64,000 nucleotides of DNA from Cordylochernes scorpioides (GCA_030710605.1 CP092880.1:5054909-5118908); one strand, 5' to 3'. Positions 1 to 12,250 are shown, counted from the first letter of the stretch. Translations and numbers: made by a program. Notes: generated from the letters alone by a model not told the origin.

Positions 1-555
1 CCTTTATTTCCTGAATAATAAAGTTGAATTTGTGCCGAATTTTAACTTCAGATTTGGGCATGATTTTATTTTAAGAATTTTAAGTTTTCAAATGGCTTAC
101 CTTAATTTTTTAAAGTATCCGGCTCGAGGGACCATAATGTTCGTGGCTTGAATGTTCAGTAAAAGATACTAAGAAGCACTTTGCCACTTGTCTTGAATTA
201 TTTTTTTGTCTTTGGTTTTAGTTATGAGTAGCTACCACATGAATTTAGAATACTTAGATTTTGATACTATTTACTTAGATTTTGATACTAGTGGTAGAGA
301 GAGAGAGAAAACAAAAAAGCTATTAACCAACCAAACTAGAAATTTACATACATGTTGATTGCTTTAAAATTTACATATTAAAGATTTATATTGTACAATT
401 GAATTTAGAATATTTTGGCTTAATTTTCATATATAAAATTGAATTTAAGGAAATTATTAACTATAGGATCCAACAATAATAATTTATCTGTTATATTTTT
501 TACATACTTGATAACAGTAACTATTTAAAACATGCTGTGGTAAAATTTCTCATTC
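1..555. other. AT-rich stretch without recognisable gene
   Basis: I see no coding region, tRNA or terminal repeat here. There is a short GA-rich run near 294-308 and a local duplication of a 'ttacttagattttgatact' type phrase near 248-290. Confidence 0.5.
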
Positions 556-960
556 AGTACCTTTGTCTGAAGAGGGTAACAAGGCTTTTTCTGAAACATC
601 ACACACTATTTGGAGTTGGTCTTATTACCTTGCAACTCCACCCTGCCGGGCCCAAGTCCGGATGAAAAAGGAGGAGGGGGAGCAGAAACAAGCTCGCTAA
701 AAAACCTGAGCTCAGCTGGCCCGGCTGATAGTACCCTGTAAGGGCTCCTAATCCAGGGATACAGGATGAGCAGCGTTTGTACTCCATGTTAGGAGCGGCT
801 GCATATGGTGTCTGTTCTTCATGTCAGAGGCGGCCATTTCTTTTGGAGCTAAGTCGGCCTGCCACTGAGTAGTGCTCCCAGTCTTAATGACAAAGGCAGA
901 CACATTCTACTTCACCCAGTGTGGTGATAAGAAAGAAGACCTTGCATTTAGGGTTTGAAA
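556..960. repeat. Dispersed repeat fragment, inverted copy at 8.98-9.20 kb
   Basis: The part around 835-920 (phrases 'gcctgccactgagta' and 'cccagtcttaatga') recurs as a reverse complement around 9045-9160. The part around 585-640 (CACACACTATTTG, then CTTATTACCTTG) recurs in the right arm of the foldback at 1955-2602. No long ORF fits a known protein. I take it as a composite of old repeats rather than a gene. Confidence 0.5.
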
Positions 961-1150
961 AAGGATTATTAACAATTTAACTTCTTTTATTCAACACCCC
1001 AAGGAATCAGAATTTTAGGTTGAAGACAGTAAAATTTAAGTAAATAAGCAGATTGGGATTTAAGTGGGCCCAAGCCATTAGTAACTTTTAGTTGAACTAT
1101 CAGATGTCTTTCACTTAATTTATCAACATGATCCCAGTGCAATTTCACTT

Positions 1151-1462
1151 GGGGGTTGGTGGAAGGATGGTCTAAACTGTTGGTTTTCGACCGCTACGAC
1201 CTGGGTTCGATTCCCGCATTGGGCACTTTATGTTTAAAAAAAAATGCTCCAATGGGCCCCGATTCTTGCAAAAGTCCACCCCCATCAGAGAGTGCAAGTA
1301 ACCAAACGGGGCTCTGGCACATTTGTAAGTGCAAAGTCGAGCTGCTTTTCACATGTGGACATGTGGTGTACTTACAGTAAAAGAAGTCGCCAACTTCTAC
1401 CCACCATGATTATCATGGCCTGTACCATGTGTACTAGGGATAAGCAAAAAAAAAAAAAAAAA
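1151..1462 (+). mobile_element. tRNA-derived SINE, full-length copy
   Basis: The 5' head is tRNA-like: GGTTTTCGACC resembles the anticodon arm of tRNA-Glu(UUC), and it is followed by the B-box phrase GGGTTCGATTCCCGC. A body of about 230 bp follows, ending TACTAGGGATAAGC and then an A-rich tail at 1446-1462. Imperfect direct repeats flank it (AATTTCACTT before, AATTCACTTT after), as expected for LINE-mobilised insertion. At least five more copies lie in this window (3.9, 5.6, 8.5, 9.5 and 53.5 kb). The tRNA-Glu origin is an inference. Confidence 0.85.
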
Positions 1463-1539
1463 TTCACTTTTGTACTATTTTTTTTCTCTCTCTCTCATAT
1501 AATGATAAATCATAATTTGGATTATAAACACATTAAGAG

Positions 1540-1926
1540 TATTAAAAAAAAAAAAACAATAATAAACATTCAGAGGAGCCTCTTGTATAAATTTCTTTAA
1601 TACCGCAAGCTTTCGAACAAAACGTTCTTCAACGGGCGTGGATAGTAAACCGTACTAACATATTATTAGAGGAGAAAAACTAATATGTACACCAATAAAT
1701 TTACGCTGTATTCTCTTTTACGCTATTATCTCTTTAGTATGTAAATTTATTGGTGTACATATTAGTTTTTCTCCTCTAATAATATGTTAGTACGGTTTAC
1801 TATCCACGCCCGTTGAAGAACGTTTTGTTCGAAAGCTTGCGGTATTAAAGAAATTTATACAAGAGGCTCCTCTGAATGTTTATTATTGTTTTTTTTTATG
1901 ATCGTGATTTTAAGAGTTTTAATCCT
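1540..1926. repeat. Long near-perfect palindrome (157-bp arms), Penelope-like terminus, 12-bp TSD
   Basis: Bases 1548-1704 are the reverse complement of 1741-1897, with a 36-bp spacer. ACACATTAAGAG stands on both sides (1528-1539 and 1927-1938), so the palindrome was inserted as a unit. The arms carry GCAAGCTTTCGAACAAAACG and TTCTTCAACGGGCG. In reverse this reads TTGAAGAAC...GTTC-GAAAGC, a hairpin followed by GAAA as in the hammerhead-bearing terminal repeats of Penelope-like elements. No protein is encoded. Penelope affiliation is an inference. Confidence 0.75.
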
Positions 1927-1954
1927 ACACATTAAGAGAATGGCATCTACTGAT

Positions 1955-2602
1955 TGTACAATTGGTAGTTGCTGATAGCTTGCACCATCTGTTGGAAATA
2001 TAAACTTATTGTCGATTTTTAATTATTCCATAATTGGTAAAATACCCTTTCTTGATTAATCAAGAAAAGCAAACATAAGGCTTTTAGCCCTTATCAGCAT
2101 GGTGCAATGACCAATGATGGTGCAGCTCAATGACCAAAAACAGGTCTTTAAGGCTTCCAAAAATCAAGGAATAGGTATTTAAGGATGTGAAAGCATCAAA
2201 CTATATAAGAGAAAAAAAACAAACAAGGTAATAAAACTAAATCCAAACAAATAGTGTGACATTTCGGTAACAGCGTTGTTTTTGATTCAGCACTTTTGTT
2301 TTAAGATAACAATGCTGTTACTGAAATGTCACACACTATTTGATCTTATTACCTTGTGTTTTTTCTCTCTTATATAGTTTGATGTTATCATGTCCTTAAA
2401 TACCTTATCCTTGATTTTTTTAGGAAACCTTAAAGACCTGTTTTTGGTCATTGAGGTACAGCTTGCACCATGCTGGGCTAAGGACTTTAAATGTCTTGAT
2501 TAATCAAGAAAGGATATTTCACCAATTATGGAATAATTAAAAAATCAACATTAGTTTATATTTTCCAACAGATGGTGCAATCTATCAGCAACTTTTAGTT
2601 GC
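1955..2602. repeat. Large foldback repeat, arms of about 290 bp
   Basis: The left arm (about 1955-2270) and right arm (about 2307-2602) are diverged inverted copies. Shared phrases include ATGGTGCAA, CTTGATTAATCAAGAAA, ACCTGTTTTTGGTCATTGA and AAATAGTGTG. The centre holds AACA-nnnn-TGTTA-C(T/C)GAAATGTCAC in both arms, again a short hairpin followed by GAAA. No ORF fits. It may be an inverted pair of Penelope-like terminal repeats. Confidence 0.6.
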
Positions 2603-2774
2603 ACAAAATAGATGCCTTTTCCTTTCTCTTAAATAAAAAAAATTGAATTAGAGGTTATTTTATATCGTTTCAATATTTGAAGATTGTCACATGCTTACTT
2701 GACTCTCAAATTGTCATTAAAAAGGAAAGAGCTTTAAAAGAGTAGAACCTCTATAAGAGAACAACAGCCTTTGC

Positions 2775-2963
2775 TTTCCAGACCTAAGCCTGGTCATCTA
2801 CGGACAACGACTTTCCAGAATGGTTTTCCCACTATGTACTAAGTGCAATTCTCAGCCTGCAACCCCAAGACACATTTTTGACTGTATTGACTCATCCATT
2901 GATGAGCTCTACTCTTCCCCGGCAGACACCATCAAAATCCTTAGTGTGATTGAGTGGAGATAA
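2775..2963 (+). pseudogene. LINE ORF2 C-terminal fragment
   Basis: The frame from 2820 to the TAA at 2961 reads a cysteine-histidine motif (CTKCNSQPATPRHIFDC: C-x2-C-x8-H-x4-C) followed by DELYSSPADTIKIL. This is the zinc-knuckle-like end of ORF2 in non-LTR retrotransposons of the Jockey/CR1 type. No reverse transcriptase survives around it. It is a dead 3' remnant of about 60 codons, now next to MITE sequence. Confidence 0.6.
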
Positions 2964-2998
2964 GAAGAACCTCTATGAGAAGACACCATTCTACAGTA

Positions 2999-3652
2999 CA
3001 ATAGAAACTCCCTGTAAAGTACACCTAATCGCACAGCTTGAGGAGCATAGATTCATGGAATTTGTATAATCTTTGCACAAGATGAGATAAGAAACAACCA
3101 CAATACACCTAATTGCCGAGTTAAGGTGTCCTTTAGAGAGTTATCCTCAACAACAAAAACCTTTATTAAGACACTATTGTCTTACAAGGGGATTCCCCTA
3201 AAAGGTTATATATGTACATGAGTGAGGAGGAAAAGCAATTTAGATGGGAGGGGGAGCAATCAGCCGGTGTCTGTGGAGTTGAGCACTTCTTCCCTCATTT
3301 TATATACATGTTCATTATAGTGAGTTAGCCCCAAAATTTCCAGTCTCTTTTCCTGTAGGAAGGGGCAATGGAATAGATAAGAGAGGTATCGTTTTACTAG
3401 AGTTGCTAAATAGCAAAAATTTTGGCAATATAAACTGTCCTTTATGGAAAGGTGTTCTCTAATGGAGGTTCTACTGTAATACCTCCATGAGAGGACACTT
3501 ATGTTAGAGAACACCTCTCTACAAAGGACAGTTTTCATTGCCAAAATGAACATTTTCACTATTTAGCAACTCTCTCTGGTAAGAAGATACCTCTCTTTAA
3601 AGGATACTTTTGCTCTGCAATTATTTTTCTTTTGAGAGAGGTTCTACTGTAG
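2999..3652. mobile_element. Cluster of Tc1/pogo-like MITE copies (TIR CAGTAGAACCTC)
   Basis: GAGGTTCTACTG followed by TA occurs near 3465-3478 and again near 3640-3654. The stretch 3385-3476 is roughly the reverse complement of 3480-3560, so two copies lie head to head. Inner phrases such as ACCTCTCTACAAAGGACAG and TATTTAGCAACTCTC recur in the MITEs at 47407-47571 and 49025-49128. No transposase is present. Confidence 0.6.
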
Positions 3653-3869
3653 TAAAAAATTTTTAGATGTTTTCCTGGGTGTACACAAAGATAACATCCA
3701 CAAGGCTCAATAATGGTTGGTTCCTCAATCTTTGGCCCAAATCTGAAACAGCTTCTAATTGACTGATGCATCAGATGTAGTCAAACATGTGAATAAAGAT
3801 GATAATTCACAATTTGGATTATAAACACAAGGTATTAAGACCAAATCTAAATTACTAAATATTATGTAT

Positions 3870-5464
3870 GGGGTCGGTGGAAGGATGGTATAAACCATTG
3901 GTTTTCGACCGCTACGACCCGGGTTTGATTTCCACATTGGGCACTTTTTTATGTTAAAAAAATATATATACAGTAAAACCCCTCTATAGTGAACCCCAAT
4001 GGGACAGAGCTTTTGGTTCACTATAGCCACGGTTTGGCTATTTTTTTTTACTTTTCAAAAATTTTAGACCGTATAATTAAAAAACAGCCATACACACAAG
4101 AAGAGGCTGCCTCTTAATAGTGGTCACTTTATTTTAATTCCCTTAATTGACTAATTTCCTTATATTAATACTGAATAATAATAGAAATCATTAGATAATA
4201 GGTTCTTCTTATGATTAACATACATGTACCTCTATGTCTAAGTTAAAAATCAAGACAAATCCTAGGCAAAGTTTTATTAAATATATATTCAAAGATATGA
4301 AATGATTTTAAAACATCATTATCACATTATATAATACAATTTTTACTTGAAAAAATGGCTCTAATACCTTGTTGTTTCAAAGCATTCTTCCAAGCATTGC
4401 ACCATTCAAATAAAGTTAGTGTTTTTCTTCCCTTTCATGTTTCCCCATATTCTTCTAGGTCTAGATTTCGTTTTTTTTTTTAACCTGCCATGCAAAACAT
4501 TGCTGACTTTAAAATCACCATAGTTAATGGCATAAAAATAATTTTTGTTTCATCACGGGACCGTTTATTTGGACTTTTTTTTTTTTTAAGTTCTAAAACG
4601 TACGATCGCGGCAAAAGTTGAAGTTGATTCCTCTTTGTAACAATTTTTAATAACTTTATATTTTATCTTTTATAATAGAAAAGTTATATTCTCTTATTTT
4701 AATATGTTCTTAACATTTTGCCTATGTTGTTTCACTTTGAAAAGTTCTGAAAATGGCCTTTTTTTTTTAAATGAAATAATGCTTTTGTTTTTAAAATGCC
4801 TTTGTTTTCTTCATTTTGGAAGCCATTTGCATTTTTTATATTTCAAATTTAATGGATGCAAAGATATTCTAATTAATAAAAAGTATAATGTGTAAAAATT
4901 TATACAACATACAGCAAAAATAAAGTGCAAAAATCAAACTAACAATGCCGCTAAATTTATTGTTTTGAAATCGCGATCCGCGAGCTTTAAACATGCTCAA
5001 AATTTTGTTTTTTAATTTTTTTTTTTTAAATTACAATTCTAAGTTCGTTATAAGCATAGTATTTTTAATAGATTTTATCATTTTGGGACCAAAATTGGGT
5101 TCGTTATAGCGATAGTTCGCTAGTTTGAAAAGTGAAAAGTTCGTTATAGCGATGGTAATTTTAATGGAATGGAATGCGGATTTTCGATGGGTTCGTTATA
5201 AGGGAAGGTTCGTTATAGCCATGGTTCGTCTTAGCGGGGTTTTACTGTACATCTGATGCTCCAATGGCCCTAGATTCTTGCAAAAGTCCAACCCCACCAG
5301 CGAGTGCAAGTAACCAAACGGGGACATTTGTAAGTGCAAAGTCAAACTGATTTTCACATGTATAGACATGTGGTGCACTTGCAGTAAAAGCAGTCGCCAA
5401 CTTCTACCCATCATGATTATTATGACCTGTACCACATGTACTAGGGATAAGCAAAAAAAAAAAA
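3870..5464 (+). mobile_element. tRNA-derived SINE split by a Tigger-like insertion
   Basis: The tRNA-like head lies at 3870-3969 and the body with its A-tail at about 5250-5464. The two halves join at a TA that is duplicated on either side of the 1.28-kb element between them. Body sequence and order match the intact SINE at 1151-1462, so the SINE was here first. Confidence 0.8.
3971..5247. mobile_element. Non-autonomous pogo/Tigger-like element inside a SINE
   Basis: It starts CAGTAAAACCCCTCTATAG and ends with the inverse of CAGTAAAACCCCGCTAAGAC, flanked by TA on both sides. Subterminal GTTCGTTATAGCGAT-type repeats recur near the right end (5100-5230), typical of pogo/Tigger families. About 1.28 kb long, AT-rich and without a recognisable DDE transposase. 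It interrupts the SINE at 3870-5464. Confidence 0.75.
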
Positions 5465-5552
5465 ATTAAATAAACAATACACTTTATTTGGTTTTATTAC
5501 CTTGTGATCTGAATAGTCTAAAAAGGGATGTGAAAATTAATAGATGACACTT

Positions 5553-5874
5553 TATTTTTTGCTTATCCCTAGTACATGTGGTACAGGCCATGATAATCAT
5601 GGTGGGTAGAAGTAGGCGACTGCTTTTACTGTAAGTGCACCACATGTCTACACATGTGAAAAGCAGTTCAACATTGCATTTACAAATGTGCCAGAGCCCC
5701 GTTTGGTTACTTTCACTCACTAGTGGGATTGAACTATTGCAGGAATCAAGGGCCATTGGAGCAATTTTTTTTTTAATCAGAAAAGAAAAAAAAAAAAAGT
5801 GCCCAATGCGGGAATCGAACCTGGGTCGTAGCGGTCGAAAACCAACGGTTTAGACCATCCTTTCACCGACCCCC
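5553..5874 (-). mobile_element. tRNA-derived SINE, inverted copy
   Basis: This is the reverse complement of the SINE at 1151-1462. The T-rich tail lies near 5550 and the tRNA-like head at the right end, reading GGGAATCGAACC...CACCGACCCC on the plus strand. It sits about 90 bp from the end of the previous SINE in opposite orientation, so the pair can fold back. Confidence 0.8.
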
Positions 5875-5979
5875 TGCAAATAAGATATTTTACATACGAC
5901 CCATTTTAAGATGTCAAACCAAAATCAAGGCTTTCTTTCAGCCACTCTATCTTTGAGTCACAATATATACCCCTATATA

Positions 5980-6094
5980 CAGTTAAACCTGTTTATAGTG
6001 TCCCCTCTATAGGGTGCTATAGACAGGTCACTTTTAATGTAAAAATCCATCTTATTACATATTTAAAATCGGGCTGTATAGACAGGTTTAACTG
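5980..6094. mobile_element. 115-bp MITE (TIR CAGTTAAACCTGT)
   Basis: It starts CAGTTAAACCTGTTTATAG and ends ACAGGTTTAACTG, flanked by TA on both sides. A second family member is at 58905-59048. The TA target points to the Tc1/mariner/pogo superfamily. It is non-coding. Confidence 0.8.
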
Positions 6095-6211
6095 TATTAT
6101 ACTAAACATACCACACACTGCAAGGCAGACAACCTACCTATAGCTCACAGAAAGGACAATAAAAAGACAGAGAAGAAAATTGAGGAACAAATTCCTTTAT
6201 TGGCGATTGGT

Positions 6212-8101
6212 TTAATCGTCCTCTTCCTCCTCCTGAGCTCCGGTGTTCTGCTGCTTGCGGAGGTTCTTCCTCTTGACACGGCCAGGACGACCGCCACCGA
6301 AGGGAGAGTTCAGGGAGAAGTCAATGTGCTTGTCGCTGTTCCTGCGTACCATGAAGGATGGTACATTCACCAGCTGCTTGCGCACTCTGCACAGACATTC
6401 TTGTTAGACCATTCTGCTCCATCACTGTACATTCAGTAGACAAGTCCTTCTATATCCTGTACATTATGTGGATAAGAAGCAGTAGACAAATCCTCACCTG
6501 ATGTGGCGCTGGCGGATCAGCACACGAGCATGATGGTAGCTCTTGGCCAGACCGTGCTTGAACACCTGGGTCTGCAGCCTACGCTCCAAGAAGTCCTCCA
6601 CGCGGAGACCCAACACGTAATCCAGCTTCATCTTGTCGTCATTCAGCACTCCGATGTTGACCAGACGACGCAGGAGTGCATTACCTGTACACACATTTTG
6701 ATAATGTCATCACACTATGTGCACACATGTATACTTGGGCCATCAAACTGGCCAGAATCCTAATCAGAGCTAATGGGTGCTACTGGCACATTTCTGCTTC
6801 CAATGGTGATTACCCTTCCTGGCAACAGGGTATGGCTGTAGTTGAGAAAATATAACTCAATGCCACCATGTGTGTCAATGGATAGACAACATGGCATTTG
6901 TGACTAATGTCAAATTGTGCCAGGATCTTAAAATGTGCATCCTTTCCAACCTGATATAAATGATGACCAAATAATTAATTGCATATATAGATATCTGGGC
7001 ACATCAACCCAAAGGAAGATTGTTGTTTAAGTGTTTAGACAGATGAGACATTTTAACACAACCAAATATTTTAACTTGGCTAGAGACACTGACAATTGGG
7101 AGGTTGGAAGTAGAGCTGCCATGACACCATTCTCACCGACATTTAGCAGAAAGGGAGAGGAGGATAAACATGGCACAACTAAATTTCAGACTTTCCTGAT
7201 TTCTGCCCAATTTTAACCCTTAAAGTTATATTGAAAAAGCCCAGAGATACTGGAACAACTATGAATTAACAGGTCAGAGATAAGCTAATCTCTAGCTCTC
7301 TATACTGCACCTGTCTAATGGAGAAACTTTGTCCAACATCACACTTGATACAAATATTACATTCACAAAGGTTGTGGTGTCAAAACCAGGTCCCATGTAT
7401 ACTAACCCTAATGGCCCACAAGCATCCTGTGTTTACTGAACACTGAATTTAACCAGAGACCTACCATAAATGCTTATTTTCTAAATGCTTACATAAAGAG
7501 CTCAAGTTTGTGATGTGAAATGGAAGGAATCCATTGTAAACTACCTAGTTGTTTACTGAACACTGGATTTAACCAGAGACTTACCATAAATGCTTATTTT
7601 CTAAATGCTTACATAAAGAGCTCAAGTTTGTGATGTGAAATGGAAGGAATTTATTGTAAACTACCTAGTTAATACAACCCTGTAATTTTTTTCACCATCT
7701 CTATAACAAAGTGGAAAGTCTGAATTTTCTTTGCCATGGCATTCTAGCCTACAAATGTTTCATTTTCTACAATCAGGAACTTTTACATTAGCAGTGTGTA
7801 GGGAAAATACATGGCCCATACTTTATATGGATATTAAAGTATTGGAACATGACATAGGGATTCCCAGCCAACTATAAAACTTACCTTCAAAGAGACGACG
7901 GGGATCCTTCTCATCCAGAGTGAGCAGTTCTCGGGCGGCTTTACGGATCTTGGCAAGGGTCAGCTTCACCCTCCAGACTTCCTTCTTGTTCTTCAGACCA
8001 TAGTAGCCAACTGTCTTCAACTCCTGGTCTAGACGTTCCTTCTCAAATGGACGACGAGGCGTCACAGAGGTCTTGCTGTGTACTGTAGGTATTCTGGGCA
8101 T
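6212..8101 (-). CDS. RpS9: 40S ribosomal protein S9 (eS/uS4 family), copy A, three coding exons
   Basis: RpS9 (uS4) is a small-subunit protein needed for early 18S rRNA folding and decoding fidelity in the cytoplasm. Coding exons read 8101-7885, 6684-6498 and 6386-6212 (217+187+175 nt), giving 192 residues and a stop; family members have about 194. Splice sites are GT-AG (GAAG|GTAAG; CATCAG|GTGAG). [17 protein letters not shown] and [15 protein letters not shown] are signature S9 segments. The S4 RNA-binding domain covers about residues 105-170 ([25 protein letters not shown]). An acidic EEEEDD tail ends the protein. A TTTTCAG acceptor just 5' of the ATG suggests an upstream 5' UTR exon that I cannot place. 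An AATAAA lies about 6196-6201 (minus). No breaks are visible, so it looks functional. Confidence 0.95.
7430..7668. repeat. Tandem duplication of about 119 bp in RpS9-A intron
   Basis: TGTTTACTGAACACTG begins two adjacent, nearly identical units (about 7430 and 7549). They differ at a handful of positions only. The duplication lies in the 1.2-kb intron between the first two coding exons and is absent from RpS9 copy B. Confidence 0.85.
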
Positions 8102-8468
8102 CTTTTACTGAAAACAAAACCACATGTTAGGATGAATCTTATGGTATTAGTGGTAAATAGGGTTTTAGCATATTCCCCATCTTCTATCAAAGAACACTTA
8201 GGGAGACACTCATTTCTGTGGATCAGTGATGGCAAGGTGCAACCAAAGATATCAATACACTAGGTTAGGTCAGGTTCTGCAGAAAGGCGACAATGTACTG
8301 CCAAGCAAATCAATATGATAGGTTAGGTTCAGCAAGGTTAAATTAGGTTGTTTTAAAGACAACCACTTTCGCTTACCACATGTAGACCTAGCATTGGAAT
8401 AATATAATAGGTTAATTTGGGCACAAGTTTATTTTAGGTTGATTTAGAAATGGAACTAATACAGCTGT

Positions 8469-8775
8469 GGGGGTCGGTGGAAGGATAGTCTAAACCGTTG
8501 GTTTTCAACCGTTACGACCCGGGTTCGATTCCCACATTGGGCACTTTTTTTATGTTTAAAAAAAAAAAATGCTCCAATGGCCCCCGGCTCTTGCAAAAGT
8601 CTCTAGCGAGTGCAAGTAACCAAACAGGGACATTTGTAAGTGCAAAGTCGAACTGCTTTTTACATGTATAGACATGTGATGTACTTACAGTAAATGCAGT
8701 CGCCTACTTCTACCCACCATGATTATCATGGCCTGTACCACGTGTACTAGGGATAAGCAAAAAAAGAAAAAAAAC
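8469..8775 (+). mobile_element. tRNA-derived SINE downstream of the RpS9-A start region
   Basis: Same head (GGGGTCGGTGGAAGGAT, then GGGTTCGATTCCCAC), body and A-tail as the SINE at 1151-1462, with a short internal deletion near 8600. It lies about 370 bp upstream of the RpS9 copy A start codon, in the opposite orientation to that gene. Confidence 0.85.
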
Positions 8776-8939
8776 TAATGTAGATTGGCATCTGCACCTC
8801 CAGAACATTCTAGCTTGCATTAGACATGCTAAACAGTACTTTTGGGTGAGGCTGCTGCTTATCATCAAACAGCACAAGGAGCATGGACTTCATGACTTTT
8901 TCTTTACTACGAGTCTACCTAGCACAGAATAATAATGCC

Positions 8940-9215
8940 AATGGTCCTCTGAAATGAGTACCTCTCAACAAGACATTTTCCCCTTCTTTCTTATCTCCAC
9001 TCAACAATCTTATTAAGGGTATCAAGCCTGAAGAGATTGATGATGTGGGTAGAATGTGGCTGACTTCATCATTAAGACTGGGAGCATTACTCAGTGGCAG
9101 GCCACTGACTTAGTTCCAAAATAAATGGCGGCCTTTGACATGAGGAACAGATGCCTTTTGCAGCCGCTCCAAACATGGAGCATAAACCTTGCTCATTGCG
9201 TGTATCTCACCAAAA
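8940..9215. repeat. Dispersed repeat fragment, inverted copy of 0.83-0.92 kb
   Basis: GCCTGCCACTGAGTAATGCTC-like sequence is present in reverse complement, matching the segment at about 835-920. Flanking MITE-like words (ACCTCTCAACAAGACA) are also present. No coding potential. Confidence 0.5.
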
Positions 9216-9529
9216 CACCATTTCCCTGATCAGTTAAAATAACAAGGGAAGGCATGTTTCTTACTACAAGGTATGATAACAGTTCAATTTGGGGTAAGTA
9301 CTTGTTTCTGCAGAAAGTTGCCCATGTACTTGCCAAGCAAATCAGTATGCTAAGGTTAGACTTTGCTAGTTTAAATTAGGTTGTTTTAAAGACAACCATT
9401 TTGGCTTACTGCAACTAGGCCTTGTATTGGAATAATATAATCGTCGATGTTTCCACGGTACACAGAAATGAGTTTTTCACCACAATCTGGATTATGGTGA
9501 AAAAGAGCATAACAAAATAAGCTATCATT

Positions 9530-9815
9530 TAAAAAAAAATTATTCCTAATATACATGGTAGAGGCCATGATAATCATGGTGGGTAGAAGTTGATGATGGC
9601 TTTTACTGTAAAGTGCATCACATGTCTACACATGTGAAAAGCAGTTTGACTTTTTCACTTACAAATGTGTCAGAGCCCCATTGGTTACTTGCACTTGCTG
9701 GTGGGGTTGGACTTTTGCAAGAATCGGGGGGCATTGGAGCATTCTTTTTTTAACTTAGAAAAAGGGCCAATGCAGGATTTGATCCTGGGTCATTGCAGTC
9801 GAAACCATAAACTAT
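9530..9815 (-). mobile_element. tRNA-derived SINE, truncated at its tRNA head
   Basis: Reverse-complement SINE body (CACATGTCTACACATGTG, GGGGTTGGACTTTTGCAAG) ending in a decayed B box (GATCCTGGGTCATTGCAGTCGAAA on the plus strand). The outermost 5' part of the head is lost near 9808. Confidence 0.75.
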
Positions 9816-9829
9816 AATAGATACATGAA

Positions 9830-11750
9830 GTAACAGCATTATAACTATATTAAGACAAATTCATCACAAAACATTGCTCAAATGTCACATACAGTTTATT
9901 TATTTGGATGTCTTTTTTTTATCTCCCAGTATTTATGGACCATACTTTTTGGGTACACCTCATGGTAATGTAGGTTGTTTATTGAGTATTAGCAATTCTG
10001 AAAATATGATAAATATACATTAGGTTAGATTAGGCTAAAGCAACCATAACACCAGGCTAAACAATGTGGTAGATATTTTATCAAAAGATTTTTAGCCATC
10101 TATAGAATAGGAAGAAAAATTTAACACATGAGAATCATGTGGATAGAATATAAAGGAAGTTTACAAATAAACCTATCACTTTGCCCAAATAAATGGATTT
10201 TAAAAATTTAGTGTAACTAGGATTATTGATGCAAGAAAATGTTTATTCAAAGTATTGAAAGGTTAATGTTAAGATGCATACGATTGGGAGCAATTTTTTA
10301 AAAAGGCTTTCAAAGATTTTTTTCCAAATAGAAAATAGAATGTGTTTTAAAAAAATAAAAAATGTGAAGCTTTGTCATTTTTATTTTTGAGTATTTAGTG
10401 TTTAAGCAATAGATATGCCCATCTATTGTTTAAAAAATATATATTATAGCTATCTTTTAAGTATCAACAATAATTGTTAAAATTCAAAGAATATATTTAG
10501 TATTGGGTACAATGATGGCATTTACAATATTTTATGACCTTTTATTAGTGAAGGCGTATACAACGAATTACTGCCACCTCTTTTTGGTACCACGTTTTGG
10601 CTTTTCCACGTTTCCTTTCATTTATTAAAAAATAAATAAATACTGCTGCTTTTAAGAGTCCTCAGTTTCAATATTATATACATATTTTAAGAAATTATAA
10701 ATTTTGGAGGTTTATTTATGTATATTATAAAGGAACTTGAAGATGCTAGTATTAACACGTGAATATTGTGAATAAATTGGCACATCTTTTTCACATAGTA
10801 TAGAATAGCTTGTAGTGATAAAAAATTAATTATATTTAGGGCAAAAAAGCAAATAAACATACCTTATAATTTAGATCGTGGCATTAATATATAAGCATTA
10901 CACCAAATCCCTACACGTGTAAGAGAAAAAGGCTACAAGATGATGATATTACTAAGGATTCGCAAATAAGGAATAGTCAAAAATTGTCTTTTTAAAATTT
11001 GAAGTCTCAAAATATCTATATTTAAAATATTCTAATTTTTTAATCATAAATTTAATCATAATCATAAATTTTTTATAAAATATATATTAAAAATTTGAAC
11101 TATGATTTTATAAATTCTTTAAATAATGAGTAATTATGAGTATATATGATTACGCATTTAAAAAATAATAATAAAAAATATCCATAGAAAATATCTTAAA
11201 GTTTCTCAACATAATCACTGGTATAATATCCACATATTTATTATAAAAATTTAATACTAGAAAAAATTAACTTTTTCGGCGACTCTGGATAAAACAAAAA
11301 ATGCGCTCAATCTTTTAAAAGTTCTATAAACAGAATACAAAATGAATAAAGTGGTTCCTTGGGGCTCTGGAGGGGAAATCCACGCGAAGAAACCGCGAGG
11401 ACAAAGACAGAGAGTATATATGGGCGAACTGAAACAATGAACTGTACACACACATAAAAGGATATGGCGGAAATCAGGAGATATGGAGAGACTATGTGGC
11501 CCACCCACAGTAGAGGAAGGCACTGAGCGAGGAAAATATTTCTGAAGTAGTTTGATAATGATTATTAAATTTTCTGGTAATATTGAAATCTGGTAATATT
11601 AGCTATATTGCGCTATATTTCTGTTTTGGTTCAAGTAGAGCCTTTGTGCTTCCCAAGGCTCCTCTCGAGGTAACATTTTTGGTCTTAGTAACAGAGATTA
11701 TATAAAAAAAACAAAAGAATATGTGCGAGGTAATTTATTCAATCCTAATA
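9830..11750. other. AT-rich intergenic stretch
   Basis: I find no element ends, tRNA or conserved protein. A GC-richer island at about 11300-11525 holds an 88-codon minus-strand reading frame from 11523 with no motif I recognise. It could be an unrelated exon or chance, and I do not call it a gene. Confidence 0.5.
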
Positions 11751-12250
11751 CAGTAGAACTTGGATAATTCGAACTTCTTTAATTCGAAAACCTCTTTAAT
11801 TCGAATATTTATCTTGGTCCCTAGAATTTCATATATATATATTGTTAAAAAATCGTGGTTAATTCGAATTATGTCTTGGATAATTCGAACTTTAACGAGT
11901 TAAAATAAGGACCTGATGCCGGTTCAAGGCGTGAAATTTTGCGAAATGACGTTGTAATATTGTAACAATGAATTTGTTATTTTATTATTATTAATTATTT
12001 TCTTAACAGAGTTATCAATTTTTATGTTTATATTTTGCTACTCTGTAAACTTCCCTCATTGCTTATCTTTTATTTTATCAATTATAGTTTGTCCTTGCTT
12101 TAAATAAATTGCTGTGTCACGCCGAAGTTTGTCTTTCCTAATTTTCCACGTGGCAATATCTTGCCGCAAGAGAAGAACTATATATAATAAATTTATTTTT
12201 ATTGGATTTTTGAGACTCCTTATTTATCAAGAAAGCTAAAAGGAGTGAAT

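Noticed and set aside
1151-1230. Functional tRNA gene in the SINE head
   Set aside because: The acceptor stem does not close and an A-tailed body follows; six related copies show it is a SINE.
8255-8345. TTAGG-like words (arthropod telomere repeat)
   Set aside because: Only isolated TAGGTTAGGT copies, no tandem array.
11257-11523. 88-codon minus-strand frame in a GC-richer island
   Set aside because: No motif, no splice context and no homologous segment in the window; chance or an unrecognised exon cannot be separated.
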